From positions 434,001 to 498,000 of the forward strand of contig NZ_CP072844.1 of assembly GCF_017948405.1 (NCBI RefSeq): a stretch of DNA of 64,000 bases, read 5' to 3'. The position numbers and the translations under genes are program-made. Positions 1-8,683 of this stretch are shown here, one piece after another. The notes below the pieces were generated by a model. It was not told the origin of the DNA. It was given only the letters and a program-made list of their open reading frames with translations, and made no database searches. Each line of letters begins with the position of its first letter. The first letter of the stretch is position 1. The DNA comes from Psychrosphaera aestuarii (lineage in GTDB: Bacteria; Pseudomonadota; Gammaproteobacteria; Enterobacterales; Alteromonadaceae).

Positions 1-356
1 ATTAGATAGCTCATGTCAGAACGGTCCGTTAAGGTGATTTCAATGTCAAATGTTAATCCACCAATTACCATCGGAGTTTTAATCACATAACGTTGTTCTG
101 ACGTGCCATTAGACGATTTGATTCGCCTAATGTCATGTATCTCGGCTTTACAGGATACGATTTTACTAACGTTATGAATATCAGGGTGAATATCAAACTG
201 TACTGCTCGTTTACCATCTAGCTTGCATTTGACAATATTATCAACATGCAAAGATGATGTTTTGGCGCCAGTATCAACACGAACTTCGAGCTCAGAAATT
301 GTGAGCTCTGGTAATTCAACTACTTCTAAATTTCCAACAATTAGTTTATCAGTCAT
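1..356 (-). CDS. RimK-associated retropepsin-like protease, partial
   Basis: Reverse-strand frame open from an ATG at 356 to the window edge, so the C-terminus is missing. The translation begins MTDKLIVGNLEVVELPELT and carries DTGAKTSSLH at about residues 29-38. This is the DTGAKTS active-site signature of the family annotated as ATP-dependent zinc protease, which is structurally a retropepsin-like aspartic protease. It lies 10 bp downstream of the aspartoacylase-like gene and of rimK, the usual company for this family. The likely role is trimming or processing linked to RimK glutamate ligation, but the substrate is not evident from sequence. Confidence 0.85.
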   Translation of the reverse strand, partial: MTDKLIVGNLEVVELPELTISELEVRVDTGAKTSSLHVDNIVKCKLDGKRAVQFDIHPDIHNVSKIVSCKAEIHDIRRIKSSNGTSEQRYVIKTPMVIGGLTFDIEITLTDRSDMSYL

Positions 357-366
357 GCTTTTATCT

Positions 367-1401
367 CTATTGCTGTTCTAAGCCACCAGACAACTCTGGC
401 AATAATTGTTCTTGAACGTTTTCAATATGTTCAACAATGTCATCATCTTCTTCAGTAAAAAAGGCAATGTGGAACATAGCTTCACCTTCTTGCACCAAAG
501 GAATATTTTGTTGACCAATAATGATGCCATTCTTTTCGGCAATCACTTTGTTAATAACGTTACCGTAAGGACTACCAATCTCAGCCAATACATCGCCTTT
601 TTCAACCTTGTCACCTAATGACACTCGAGTATTAAAAATACCACTGGCATTAGCTCGGTACCACTTGCTGTTTTTGGCAACGGCACAAGATACCGGTTTG
701 TGTTTGTTTTTACGTAACATACCAAAGTGTCGAAGGATATTTTTAACACCTTTGACACCGGCACGAATAGAAAACTCATCAAAACGCAATGCTTCACCAG
801 CTTCGTACAACAAGATCTTAGTTTTTGTATGGCTGGCCGCTTCTCGCAGTGAGCCTTCTAGTATCTCAGCGTTTAATACTACCGGCACACCAAACAACTG
901 TGCTAACTCACTCGTTTCTTGGTCTTCTAAGTTAGCGCGAATTTGTGGCAAGTTAGATCTATGTATCGCGCCTGTATGCAAGTCGATACCATAATCACAT
1001 TTACTAACAATTTCGGTCAAAAACTTGTTTGCAACACGAGATGCTAATGAGCCTTTGGCTGAGCCAGGGAAGCTACGGTTTAAATCACGCCTGTCAGGCA
1101 TATAACGGCTTTGGTTTACCACACCGTAAACGTTAACAATTGGCACCGCGATTAAGGTGCCACGTAATATCTTAAATTTAGGATTTGAAATTACACGACG
1201 GATAATTTCTATGCCGTTGAGTTCATCACCATGGATAGCGGCACTAACAAATACAGTCGGTCCTGGTTTTTTTGCACGAAACACATGAATCGGCAAGGAA
1301 ACATCGGAGTCTGTGTACAGTTTAGCAACGGGTAATTCTAACTTAACATTTGTGCCAGGAAGAATTTCATTACCATCGATAATCAACGAGCTTTGCGCCA
1401 T
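367..1401 (-). CDS. Succinylglutamate desuccinylase/aspartoacylase family deacylase
   Basis: 344 residues, a zinc-dependent M14-like fold. Metal ligands are visible as HGDE (His57, Glu60) and the later His142 in DLHTGA; a DRRDLNRSFPG segment at about 103-113 is the family's substrate-binding loop. A C-terminal domain with GDKVEKGDVLAEIG looks like a barrel-sandwich/lipoyl-like fold, common in this subfamily. The ATG at 1401 overlaps the rimK stop by one base (TAATG), so translation is probably coupled. By context it would hydrolyse an amide or peptide bond made by, or related to, RimK; the true substrate is unknown. Confidence 0.85.
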   Translation of the reverse strand: MAQSSLIIDGNEILPGTNVKLELPVAKLYTDSDVSLPIHVFRAKKPGPTVFVSAAIHGDELNGIEIIRRVISNPKFKILRGTLIAVPIVNVYGVVNQSRYMPDRRDLNRSFPGSAKGSLASRVANKFLTEIVSKCDYGIDLHTGAIHRSNLPQIRANLEDQETSELAQLFGVPVVLNAEILEGSLREAASHTKTKILLYEAGEALRFDEFSIRAGVKGVKNILRHFGMLRKNKHKPVSCAVAKNSKWYRANASGIFNTRVSLGDKVEKGDVLAEIGSPYGNVINKVIAEKNGIIIGQQNIPLVQEGEAMFHIAFFTEEDDDIVEHIENVQEQLLPELSGGLEQQ

Positions 1402-2306
1402 TAACCTTTACCTTTAGTACGGTTGTTGTTTGGTTTTGCATTCTTTTCAATAAACTCAAACACCATTTTCGCAACATCTTTACCTGTTGCCGTTTCAATA
1501 CCTTCAAGACCTGGCGAAGAGTTTACTTCCATCACCATAGGTCCACTTGCCGATTGTAATAAATCAACACCACAGAAGTTTAAGCCCATCGCTTTTGCTG
1601 CGTTTACTGCTGTTTCACGTTCAGCTTTTGATAATTTAACCAGAGTTGCGCTACCACCACGGTGTAGGTTAGAACGGAATTCACCTTCTGCACCTTGACG
1701 CTTCATCGCTGCAACCACTTTGCCGCCAATCACTAAACAACGAATGTCCGCACCGCCCGCTTCTTTAACAAACTCTTGTACTAAAATGTTTGCTTCTAGG
1801 CCCATGAACGCTTCGATAATTGCTTCAGCTGCCTTGTTAGTATCTGCTAGTACTACGCCAATTCCCTGCGTACCTTCAAGTAACTTAATAACGAGAGGCG
1901 CGCCACCAACATTTTTAATTAAATCTTTAATTTTATCAGGGCGACTCGCAAAACCAGTACGAGGTAGGCCAATGCCTTTACGCGACAATAATTGTAACGA
2001 GCGTAATTTATCGCGTGAACGACTAATCGCTACCGACTCATTCACAGAGAAAGTACCCGTCATTTCAAACTGTCGAACTACCGCAGTTCCGTAAAAAGTG
2101 ACCGACGCACCAATACGCGGAATAACAGCATCGTATTTAGGTAAGTCTTTACCGTGATAACGCACTGTCGGTCGGCTTGAAGTGATGTCCATATAACAAT
2201 GAAGCGTGTCGATAATATCAACTTCGTGACCTAGTGCTTCACCCGCTTCTTTTAAGCGACGTGTAGAGTACAGGTTTTCATTACGGGACAAGATGGCGAT
2301 TTTCAT
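1401..2306 (-). CDS. rimK: RimK, ATP-dependent glutamate ligase
   Basis: 301 residues, almost exactly the length of E. coli RimK and alignable with it from MKIAILSR onward. The ATP-grasp fold is shown by the [18 protein letters not shown] nucleotide-binding segment (134-151), QEF at about 177-179, and the metal-binding [12 protein letters not shown] (260-271). RimK adds glutamate residues to the C-terminus of ribosomal protein S6 and can make poly-glutamate. First gene of a reverse-strand operon with the deacylase and the DTGAKTS protease. The lysine-rich tail (NNNRTKGKG) is strain-variable sequence. Confidence 0.93.
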   Translation of the reverse strand: MKIAILSRNENLYSTRRLKEAGEALGHEVDIIDTLHCYMDITSSRPTVRYHGKDLPKYDAVIPRIGASVTFYGTAVVRQFEMTGTFSVNESVAISRSRDKLRSLQLLSRKGIGLPRTGFASRPDKIKDLIKNVGGAPLVIKLLEGTQGIGVVLADTNKAAEAIIEAFMGLEANILVQEFVKEAGGADIRCLVIGGKVVAAMKRQGAEGEFRSNLHRGGSATLVKLSKAERETAVNAAKAMGLNFCGVDLLQSASGPMVMEVNSSPGLEGIETATGKDVAKMVFEFIEKNAKPNNNRTKGKG

Positions 2307-2549
2307 TAGTAGCCTTAATAAATTAATTTTTAAAGAAAAAGTGTCTGAGCGTCATCGCTCGGGTATCCCACAAGACTAGAACAAAAACCCAGGAAATTAG
2401 AACCTTTTTTTCAGTTTTGATGAAAATAATTTATAGAGTAATGGATAAAAAAAAGCCCCTCACATACTATAATGATTCAAGATTACATATTTCAGTATTT
2501 CTAAGGGAATATTAGGTACTGAAGGGTCTCAATTCACAAGGAGTCGACA
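2307..2549. other. Divergent intergenic region, rimK / RND adaptor
   Basis: Holds the start signals of two divergent transcripts. A small GAGCG/CGCTC hairpin lies at 2347-2360 without a T-tract, so it is not a convincing terminator. A TATAAT hexamer sits at 2468-2473, 76 bases before the adaptor start, but no good -35 stands at the right distance. No other structure seen. Confidence 0.4.
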
Positions 2550-3497
2550 TTGATATATCGAGTAGTAATTCTATTGGCTGTACTTGCCCTTTGGACAACG
2601 TCGGCTATTGCCTCTGAAGCCATGGAAATCAAGGCTGAGCCTTATGTCAAAACCAATACTAGAGTTGGTCAATTAGCGTTTTTTAAGACCTATCAACAGT
2701 CGTTTAAGTCAGCGGGTAACGTCATTGAATTATCGTTAGAAGAGGGTCAAACCTTTAAAAAAGGCGATGTATTAGCAAAAGTCGACACCGACGATCTGTC
2801 ATCTGAATTAAACCAACTAATTGCAGAAAAGGCATTCGTTAATAAAGAGATTGAACGACTCAAAAAACTTAAAAAAGTGAATGCCGTTTCTCAAAGCGAT
2901 GTCGACCGACAGAAGTCTCGCTCCTCACAACTTAGAGCACAAATCATTCGTACACGAGAGTTTCTCGATGCTGCACTAATTGTTGCGCCGTTTGATGGTG
3001 TAGTAATTAGTCGTTATATCGATGCCGGTGAATTTGTTAACGCCGGTCAAGCCGTCATTTCAATCGCGCCGGTTGCAGATAACTTAGTGGTTGAAGTAGC
3101 AGTACAAGATCAATTGTTGATGCATTTGGCCGTTGGTCAAAAAATTATGTTAGAAAATCGTAGCAGCGACGCAAAGCTTTTAGGCGAAGTTAAAACCGTA
3201 CCGCAAATGCCAGAAGCTAATACAGGCCTATTTGTTGTAAAAATTATGATCACTGATACTGAGAATACGCGAGTTGGCTCGCTATACAATGTCACCTTAA
3301 CGCAGTCAATGAACATGGTTTACCCGATCCCTGCCGATTATGTACAACTAGACTTTAATCAAACGGCTATCTTAATGCTCAACAACGATGGCAAAAAAGC
3401 GACACCAAAGCGTTTGAAAGTCATCGACCATAATTCAGAGTATGTTTACGTTAAAGCAGACTCTCAATCGTCAATCAATATCGTAAAAATGGATTAA
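2550..3497 (+). CDS. RND efflux periplasmic adaptor (membrane fusion protein)
   Basis: 315 residues. An N-terminal hydrophobic stretch (residues 1-22) is a signal peptide or anchor. A lipoyl-like half-motif (IELSLEEGQTFKKGDVLAKVD, split across about 59-79) is followed by a helical hairpin (about 85-140) and the second lipoyl half with APFDGVVISRYID. This is the standard order of HlyD/AcrA-type adaptors, though the protein is short for the family. The start is a TTG, chosen because AAGGAG (2538-2543) stands six bases before it. The pump follows after only seven bases. Together they probably extrude small lipophilic or toxic molecules; the outer-membrane channel is not in the window. Confidence 0.88.
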   Translation: MIYRVVILLAVLALWTTSAIASEAMEIKAEPYVKTNTRVGQLAFFKTYQQSFKSAGNVIELSLEEGQTFKKGDVLAKVDTDDLSSELNQLIAEKAFVNKEIERLKKLKKVNAVSQSDVDRQKSRSSQLRAQIIRTREFLDAALIVAPFDGVVISRYIDAGEFVNAGQAVISIAPVADNLVVEVAVQDQLLMHLAVGQKIMLENRSSDAKLLGEVKTVPQMPEANTGLFVVKIMITDTENTRVGSLYNVTLTQSMNMVYPIPADYVQLDFNQTAILMLNNDGKKATPKRLKVIDHNSEYVYVKADSQSSINIVKMD

Positions 3498-3504
3498 TGC
3501 ATCT

Positions 3505-6500
3505 ATGTTGCACTCGGTAAACCAATACCTGTCAAAAAATATTCGCTTGTTAGGTTTGTTGCTAGCGATGGTTTTTTTGCTCGGGGGCAACTCGTTATTA
3601 ACCATGCCAAAGGCGGAAGATCCGCAGTTTTTGTTACCGATAAATGTTGTCGAAGTCATTGTCCCTGGCATGTCGCCGTTACTTTTGGAAACTCAGGTAA
3701 TTGAACCAATAGAGCGATCACTTGGGCTGGTTGAAAACATAAAAACGATAGAATCAAGAGCGCGTCATGGCTCTGTGAATATGATTATAAAGTTTATTCA
3801 CGGAACTAACCCAGAAGATGGTTTCGACGAAATTGTTCGTGCGGTTACACGAATAAGAGGAGAGCTACCGGATGATGTGCAGAATGTCATCTTCTTTAAA
3901 GCGTCCCCAACCACAGTTAATGTTTTACAGTTAGCTATTTCGCATCCTGACAATGATTGGCAAACCATTCAACGCGGTGCCAATAAACTAAAAAACCTAT
4001 TGCAAGCGTTACCAAATATCCAACAGTCCGAAGTATGGGGCTTGCCTCAGTTAGTCGTTGCGGTAGATGTTGATCCTGCAAAACTGATTCGCTATAAAGT
4101 TAATATTCAAGAAGTAATGGCGGCAGTCGCGGAAAGAGGTCAATCAACACACGCAGGATATATCGATGATAAACAAGTTAGGTTTACGATAAACTTGTCC
4201 GGTGAGTATAAAGATATATCGCAACTGCAAAATACAGTGATCAAAATGCACGACTCAGCGCAAATTACCCTCGCTGATGTAGCAAGTGTAAAAATAGACT
4301 TTAATAACCCTGACAACTTAGCGTTTGTAGCCGATAAACCAGTTGTTTTTGTCACCGCTCAACAGCGTATGGGCGCCAACATTTATGAACTTGGTGGACA
4401 AGTCGAGCAGGTGCTTGCCGAATTTTCTACATCTCATCCAGACTTACAAACTCAAACTATATTTGCTCAAGAAGATAGTGTTCATTATCGAATTAACGGC
4501 TTTTTAAGAGATCTCGCGAGTGGCCTTTTATTAATTTTAGTTTGCCTGTTTTTCTTTATGGGCTTCAAACAGTCGTTTTGGGTATCTTTGGCGTTACCAA
4601 TTACTATTTTTGCAACGCTAACGATTATGAACTTGATGGGGTTTGTATTGCAGCAAATGACCATCGCCGGACTTATCGTGGCCTTAGGACTATTAGTAGA
4701 TAACTCTTTAGTAGTCGTCGAACAATTTGTGAAGGTACAAGATAAGGTGTCGAGTCGAATTGAGGCAATTAAACAGGTGATTAGTGATGTTGGTTTGCCA
4801 TTAATGTCCGGCACGTTAACTACGGTATTTGCGTTTTTACCGTTATTGCTATTACAAAGTGACACCGGCGACTTTATGAGAGCCTTGCCTGTATCTGTCT
4901 CTATTTCATTACTGGTGTCGTTAGTCGTTGCTCTTATTGTTTTACCGGTATTAATGAGTGTGTTTGGTGTTTCAAAGGAGTCGAGTTGGACACTGTCGTA
5001 CAAGTTAAATAAGTTTGCCGAGGGTTGGTTCTCTAAACTGTTAAATAAGCTGTTAGTGAGACCTATCTTGGTGCTTTTGGTATTTGCAGTTGGGTTATTT
5101 GCTTGTATTAGCTTAATGTCGAAAGTGGGCGTAAGTCTATTTCCAAAAGCAGAGAAAAGCATGCTGGTGGTTAATTTAGAAACGCCGGTACAGTCCTCAC
5201 TTGCCTTTACTCAAGAGTCTGCGTTAAAGCTAAGCGAAGAGTTACAAAAGTTAAAATATGTAAAAAATGTGGTGACAACCGTCGGTGCCACAAGTCCACG
5301 CATATACTACAACCATACGTCAGATCGTGGGCGTGCCAATTATGCACAGTTAATGGTGATAGCTGACAATTACGAAAAAGATAAAATTCAAAGCATGATT
5401 AATACGATACGAACTAAATATGCGAATTCTAGTTTAGGGAAAATCAACGTCTTTGAATTTCAACAAGGTCCAGTAACCGACAGGCCTATTACGTTTAGAA
5501 TATTAGGTGACGATTTAGATCAGCTTGCTAATCGGGCCGCAGAATTACAGGCCTACATCGAAAGCCTTGAACATACTTTTGATGTGCGCAACATCACGGC
5601 AGAGTCTGGTTTTGCTTACGATATAAAAATAGACGAAATTAAAGCAAAGCAGCGCAATGTCGATCTTGCTTCGGCGGAGCAACAAGTGAGTTTAATGATT
5701 GATGGCGAGTTTGCAGCAGAAATTAACGACCGTTTTGGTCAGGCCTATCCAATTTTAATTCGTAGTCAGCAAGAATCGGTAGACGCGTTAGAGTCACTGT
5801 ATATCAAAAATAATGCCGGTCTTGATATTCCTTTATCAGCGATTGCATCGATACAAGCCACACGTTTAAAACCGGCGTTTTATCATTATCAACGTATTAG
5901 AATGGCTCGCGTTTCTGCCGATGTGGTTCAGCCTGGCAATGTGGCTGAAATCACAGCAAAAATTGAAGACTACTTGCAAAGCTTGTCGTGGCATAACGGC
6001 TTAAGCTATAAGGTTGGTGGCGAAGAAGAGGCACGAAAAGAGAGTTTTGGTGGGTTATCACAAATACTCATCGTGGTAGTGGTAAGTATTTTTGTGCTGC
6101 TATTTATTCAGTTTAATAGTTTTGCACAGCCATTAGTTATTATAAGTCTGTTACCCATTGCCTTTGCCGGATCGGTATTTGGTATGTTCATAACTAGCTT
6201 AAGTTTTTCCATGATGGCGTTTATTGGTTTAATTAGCTTGATTGGTATCATGGTGAACGATGCAATTATTGTGGTGGATGGTTTTAATCGAGGCCGTTAT
6301 CGTTTTAACTCAGCGAAAGAAGCGATGGTCGCGTCGGTAGCGAGTCGATTCACGCCAGTCATTCTTACCTCATTAACGACAGTGGTAGGTTTGTTACCAT
6401 TAACACTCTATGGTGGTGATTTATGGCAACCTATGGGTACCGTAATAATTACAGGGTTAGCATTTACTACCTTAGCGTCGTTAATTTGGGTGCCGGCCCT

Positions 6501-6528
6501 AACGCTTATTTTAACTAGGCGTAAATAA
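3505..6528 (+). CDS. RND family inner-membrane efflux transporter
   Basis: 1007 residues, the size of an AcrB/MexB-type trimeric pump. It has a first transmembrane helix near residue 15, a large periplasmic loop, a block of helices around 330-470, a second loop and a C-terminal helical block. GLLVDNSLVVVEQF (helix 4) keeps one of the usual two Asp residues of the proton relay, and the second half repeats it as IGIMVNDAIIVVDGF. Translated right behind its adaptor. It belongs to the less-studied RND branch that partners short adaptors, so a drug range cannot be assigned. Confidence 0.92.
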   Translation: MLHSVNQYLSKNIRLLGLLLAMVFLLGGNSLLTMPKAEDPQFLLPINVVEVIVPGMSPLLLETQVIEPIERSLGLVENIKTIESRARHGSVNMIIKFIHGTNPEDGFDEIVRAVTRIRGELPDDVQNVIFFKASPTTVNVLQLAISHPDNDWQTIQRGANKLKNLLQALPNIQQSEVWGLPQLVVAVDVDPAKLIRYKVNIQEVMAAVAERGQSTHAGYIDDKQVRFTINLSGEYKDISQLQNTVIKMHDSAQITLADVASVKIDFNNPDNLAFVADKPVVFVTAQQRMGANIYELGGQVEQVLAEFSTSHPDLQTQTIFAQEDSVHYRINGFLRDLASGLLLILVCLFFFMGFKQSFWVSLALPITIFATLTIMNLMGFVLQQMTIAGLIVALGLLVDNSLVVVEQFVKVQDKVSSRIEAIKQVISDVGLPLMSGTLTTVFAFLPLLLLQSDTGDFMRALPVSVSISLLVSLVVALIVLPVLMSVFGVSKESSWTLSYKLNKFAEGWFSKLLNKLLVRPILVLLVFAVGLFACISLMSKVGVSLFPKAEKSMLVVNLETPVQSSLAFTQESALKLSEELQKLKYVKNVVTTVGATSPRIYYNHTSDRGRANYAQLMVIADNYEKDKIQSMINTIRTKYANSSLGKINVFEFQQGPVTDRPITFRILGDDLDQLANRAAELQAYIESLEHTFDVRNITAESGFAYDIKIDEIKAKQRNVDLASAEQQVSLMIDGEFAAEINDRFGQAYPILIRSQQESVDALESLYIKNNAGLDIPLSAIASIQATRLKPAFYHYQRIRMARVSADVVQPGNVAEITAKIEDYLQSLSWHNGLSYKVGGEEEARKESFGGLSQILIVVVVSIFVLLFIQFNSFAQPLVIISLLPIAFAGSVFGMFITSLSFSMMAFIGLISLIGIMVNDAIIVVDGFNRGRYRFNSAKEAMVASVASRFTPVILTSLTTVVGLLPLTLYGGDLWQPMGTVIITGLAFTTLASLIWVPALTLILTRRK

Positions 6529-6658
6529 TAGCAGTAATAATAAATCTTAAAGTTTGATAATTTTAATTGCTTAGCCACAAATTCGTTAAAGGCTAGAGCG
6601 AGTATGTTAAGCTTTCGCACATAAACATAGAAAGTTACTTTGATGGAGAAATTAAGTA

Positions 6659-7789
6659 ATGTACGAGGAGTTTTTTGGGTTAACACGCAAGCCATTTCAG
6701 TTGACCCCAGATCCTGAGATCTTTTTTGCTAGTACAGGTCATCAAAAGGCGCTGTCCTATTTACAATATGGCCTTACTCAAAGCGAAGGTTTTATTGTTA
6801 TTACAGGCAATGTAGGCACAGGTAAAACAACAATCGCCAATCACTTAATTTCACAGTTAGAAGAAGAAAATATTGTCGCTCGACAGCTAGTTACGCCTAA
6901 CTTATCTCCAGACGATTTAATAATATCTATAACCAAGTTATTTAGGCTACACCCAGAGGGCGATACTAAAGCCGCTCATATTGCTGAGTTAACTGACTAT
7001 ATGCGTCGTTTGAGTGCGATGGGACGCAGAATGTTGCTTATCATAGATGAAGCCCAAAACTTACCGGTTGAGTCTATTGAAGAGCTGAGAATGTTATCGA
7101 ATATTCAGGTTGATGGTAAGTCGATTATCCAAAGCTTTTTACTCGGTCAAACGGAACTAGAAGGTGTACTGAGTGCACCAATCATGGAGCAGTTTAGGCA
7201 ACGAGTCATCGCATCTGCAAGCCTAAACCCACTCGGTGAGTTAGAACTATATAATTATATAAACTTCCGCATGAATAAGGCTGGTTGGCAAGGGGAGCCT
7301 TTGTTTTCGCAAGAGGCTGTGTCTTTAGTACATAAATTCACAGACGGAATCCCTCGTAAAATCAATACCTTTTTAGATCGCGTTCTGTTATTCACCTTTA
7401 TGGAAGAAAAACATACCATAGATGTTGATGTTATTAATGACGTGATCAAAGAGGTTTCAAGTGAGCTTAATCATCAGGTAGATGACGTCCAAACTATTCG
7501 ACATTCTGGTATACCAGCGACGGCTTCTAATCCAAATGCTGGTGGTAATAAAACTGATTTATCAGGCAGAGATAAAGACTTTATGCCATCGGAGTCTGAG
7601 CTTGCAGATCTTAACTCTGCATTAATGGGCAGTGGACTAAATACCGAAAAAATTGAAACGCTACTAGAGTCTATTTTAATGATGAGTCGTCGTTCTTTAT
7701 TGGTACAAAGTCAGATTCTAAAAGAGCTAAAAATTCAAAATGAATCAAGCGCAAACTCAGCTGACACTAGTACTGACAATAAAACTTAA
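6659..7789 (+). CDS. XrtA system-associated secretion ATPase (ExeA-like)
   Basis: 376 residues. Opens with MYEEFFGLTRKPFQLTPDP, typical of ExeA/GspA-like AAA+ ATPases. Walker A GNVGTGKTT at 50-58 and Walker B LLIIDEAQN at 126-134 are intact. The C-terminal 100 residues are low-complexity and end without a peptidoglycan-binding domain, as in the PEP-CTERM-locus subfamily. Normally this gene sits inside the exopolysaccharide locus next to the chain-length and kinase genes; here it is about 50 kb from them and apparently monocistronic. The role is probably energising assembly or secretion across the envelope; the exact job is not established. Confidence 0.85.
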   Translation: MYEEFFGLTRKPFQLTPDPEIFFASTGHQKALSYLQYGLTQSEGFIVITGNVGTGKTTIANHLISQLEEENIVARQLVTPNLSPDDLIISITKLFRLHPEGDTKAAHIAELTDYMRRLSAMGRRMLLIIDEAQNLPVESIEELRMLSNIQVDGKSIIQSFLLGQTELEGVLSAPIMEQFRQRVIASASLNPLGELELYNYINFRMNKAGWQGEPLFSQEAVSLVHKFTDGIPRKINTFLDRVLLFTFMEEKHTIDVDVINDVIKEVSSELNHQVDDVQTIRHSGIPATASNPNAGGNKTDLSGRDKDFMPSESELADLNSALMGSGLNTEKIETLLESILMMSRRSLLVQSQILKELKIQNESSANSADTSTDNKT

Positions 7790-7842
7790 CTAGCTAGCTG
7801 ATGTTAGAAAACCGATAATTTGACATTTACGCACAAATTCCC

Positions 7843-7862
7843 ATGTTAAAAATATTTGACAT
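7843..7862. promoter_or_regulatory. Operator-like palindrome 1
   Basis: ATGTTAAAAATATTTGACAT: 16 of 20 positions are symmetric. It overlaps the -35 hexamer of the promoter at 7856-7884 and matches the second palindrome at 7898-7917, 55 bases away (about five helical turns). Likely binding site of the XRE regulator encoded downstream (inference). Confidence 0.6.
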
Positions 7863-7884
7863 GAAAAATCTTTAGCCCTATATT
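7856..7884 (+). promoter_or_regulatory. Sigma-70 promoter of the membrane protein/XRE pair
   Basis: TTGACA at 7856-7861 and TATATT at 7879-7884, separated by 17 bases, which is near consensus. The predicted start of transcription is about 7891, leaving about 55 bases of leader before the ATG at 7946. An alternative weaker pair is TTGACC (7884-7889) with TATTTT (7906-7911). Confidence 0.65.
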
Positions 7885-7897
7885 TGACCCATTATCA

Positions 7898-7917
7898 ATG
7901 TTAAGTATTTTTAACAT
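7898..7917. promoter_or_regulatory. Operator-like palindrome 2
   Basis: ATGTTAAGTATTTTTAACAT, with perfect outer arms ATGTTAA/TTAACAT. It lies just downstream of the predicted transcription start and would block elongation or open-complex formation when bound. Same outer sequence as palindrome 1. Confidence 0.6.
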
Positions 7918-7945
7918 AACTATTAGGCCAAACTAAGGAAAAGTC

Positions 7946-8368
7946 ATGTCATTTCACGAGAAATCAGCTTGGGTAATGTTAATTGCATTATCTATAACAA
8001 CAGCACTATATATTTCTAGCTTACTTGGGTTATCAAGTGTTGCTGGTCATCTTATAGAACCTTCATTACCTATGTTAATTGCGTACACAATTGTACTCGT
8101 GGTGATATCGGTAGTGGGACAAATCGTTATTGCCATTTTGGCGCCTAAAGACGCTAATTCTGCATTAGATGAACGAGATCAAGGTATTCTTGTTAAGGCA
8201 AGTCATTGGTCTAGCTTTATTCTGGGCTTTGGTGTGGTGTCAGGTTTGATTCATTATCTAGTATTAGCCGACGGTGGCCTGTTGTTTTATATCGTATTTG
8301 GTAGTTTAGTATTTAGCCAAATAACTGAATATATCGCGCAAATCGTCTTATATCGAAGAGGGTTTTAA
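7946..8368 (+). CDS. Small four-helix membrane protein, unknown function
   Basis: 140 residues with four predicted transmembrane helices (about 8-30, 42-66, 90-112, 115-135) and a charged cytoplasmic loop containing DERDQGI between helices 2 and 3. This arrangement resembles small bacterial proteins that are encoded next to a short XRE regulator, as here: the regulator starts two bases after this stop. AAGGAAAAGTC gives a good ribosome binding site before the ATG. Function unknown. The pair recalls repressor/sensor pairs, but nothing in the sequence proves sensing. Confidence 0.75.
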   Translation: MSFHEKSAWVMLIALSITTALYISSLLGLSSVAGHLIEPSLPMLIAYTIVLVVISVVGQIVIAILAPKDANSALDERDQGILVKASHWSSFILGFGVVSGLIHYLVLADGGLLFYIVFGSLVFSQITEYIAQIVLYRRGF

Positions 8369-8370
8369 GT

Positions 8371-8589
8371 GTGGCTAAATTAATTCCTATCGCTAATACG
8401 GTAAAAGAATTAAGAGAGCGCCATGGCAATATGACTCAAGGACAATTGGGTGACTTAGTGGGTGTTACTCGCCAAACGGTTGCAGCAATTGAACAGCGTC
8501 GATATTCACCATCATTAGAAACGGCGTTTCGAATCGCTAGAGAGTTTAATGTTGGTTTGGACGATCTATTTACCTGGCAGGGCGACTAG
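8371..8589 (+). CDS. Short XRE/Cro-type transcriptional regulator
   Basis: 72 residues, almost only a helix-turn-helix: TQGQLGDLVGVTRQTVAAIEQ (about 23-43, split) is the recognition unit, and the tail FNVGLDDLFTWQ is typical of the YozG-like single-domain group. GTG start, overlap-coupled with the membrane protein. It probably represses its own operon through the two 20-bp palindromes upstream. Confidence 0.85.
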   Translation: MAKLIPIANTVKELRERHGNMTQGQLGDLVGVTRQTVAAIEQRRYSPSLETAFRIAREFNVGLDDLFTWQGD

Positions 8590-8660
8590 TAACCAGGGCG
8601 ACTGATCATAAAGTGCGATTCATGCATTAGGCATTCAACGTTATTAAAATATGAGTAGAT

Positions 8661-8683
8661 AAAGCCAGAATTAATCTGGCTTT
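8661..8683. terminator. Hairpin between convergent XRE and prsR genes
   Basis: AAAGCCAGA / TCTGGCTTT, a nine-base perfect stem with a five-base loop, lies between the two convergent genes and overlaps the prsR stop codon. The following bases are T-rich on the plus strand (ATGTCTTTT), so termination of the XRE transcript is more plausible than of prsR. Confidence 0.5.

Noticed and set aside
2347..2360. Terminator in the rimK/RND gap
   Set aside because: Five-base stem without T-tract, and both flanking genes start rather than end here.
4485..5162. 225-residue reverse frame inside the RND pump
   Set aside because: Long only because the pump gene is low in reverse stops; no signal or domain, and the pump motifs are intact on the other strand.
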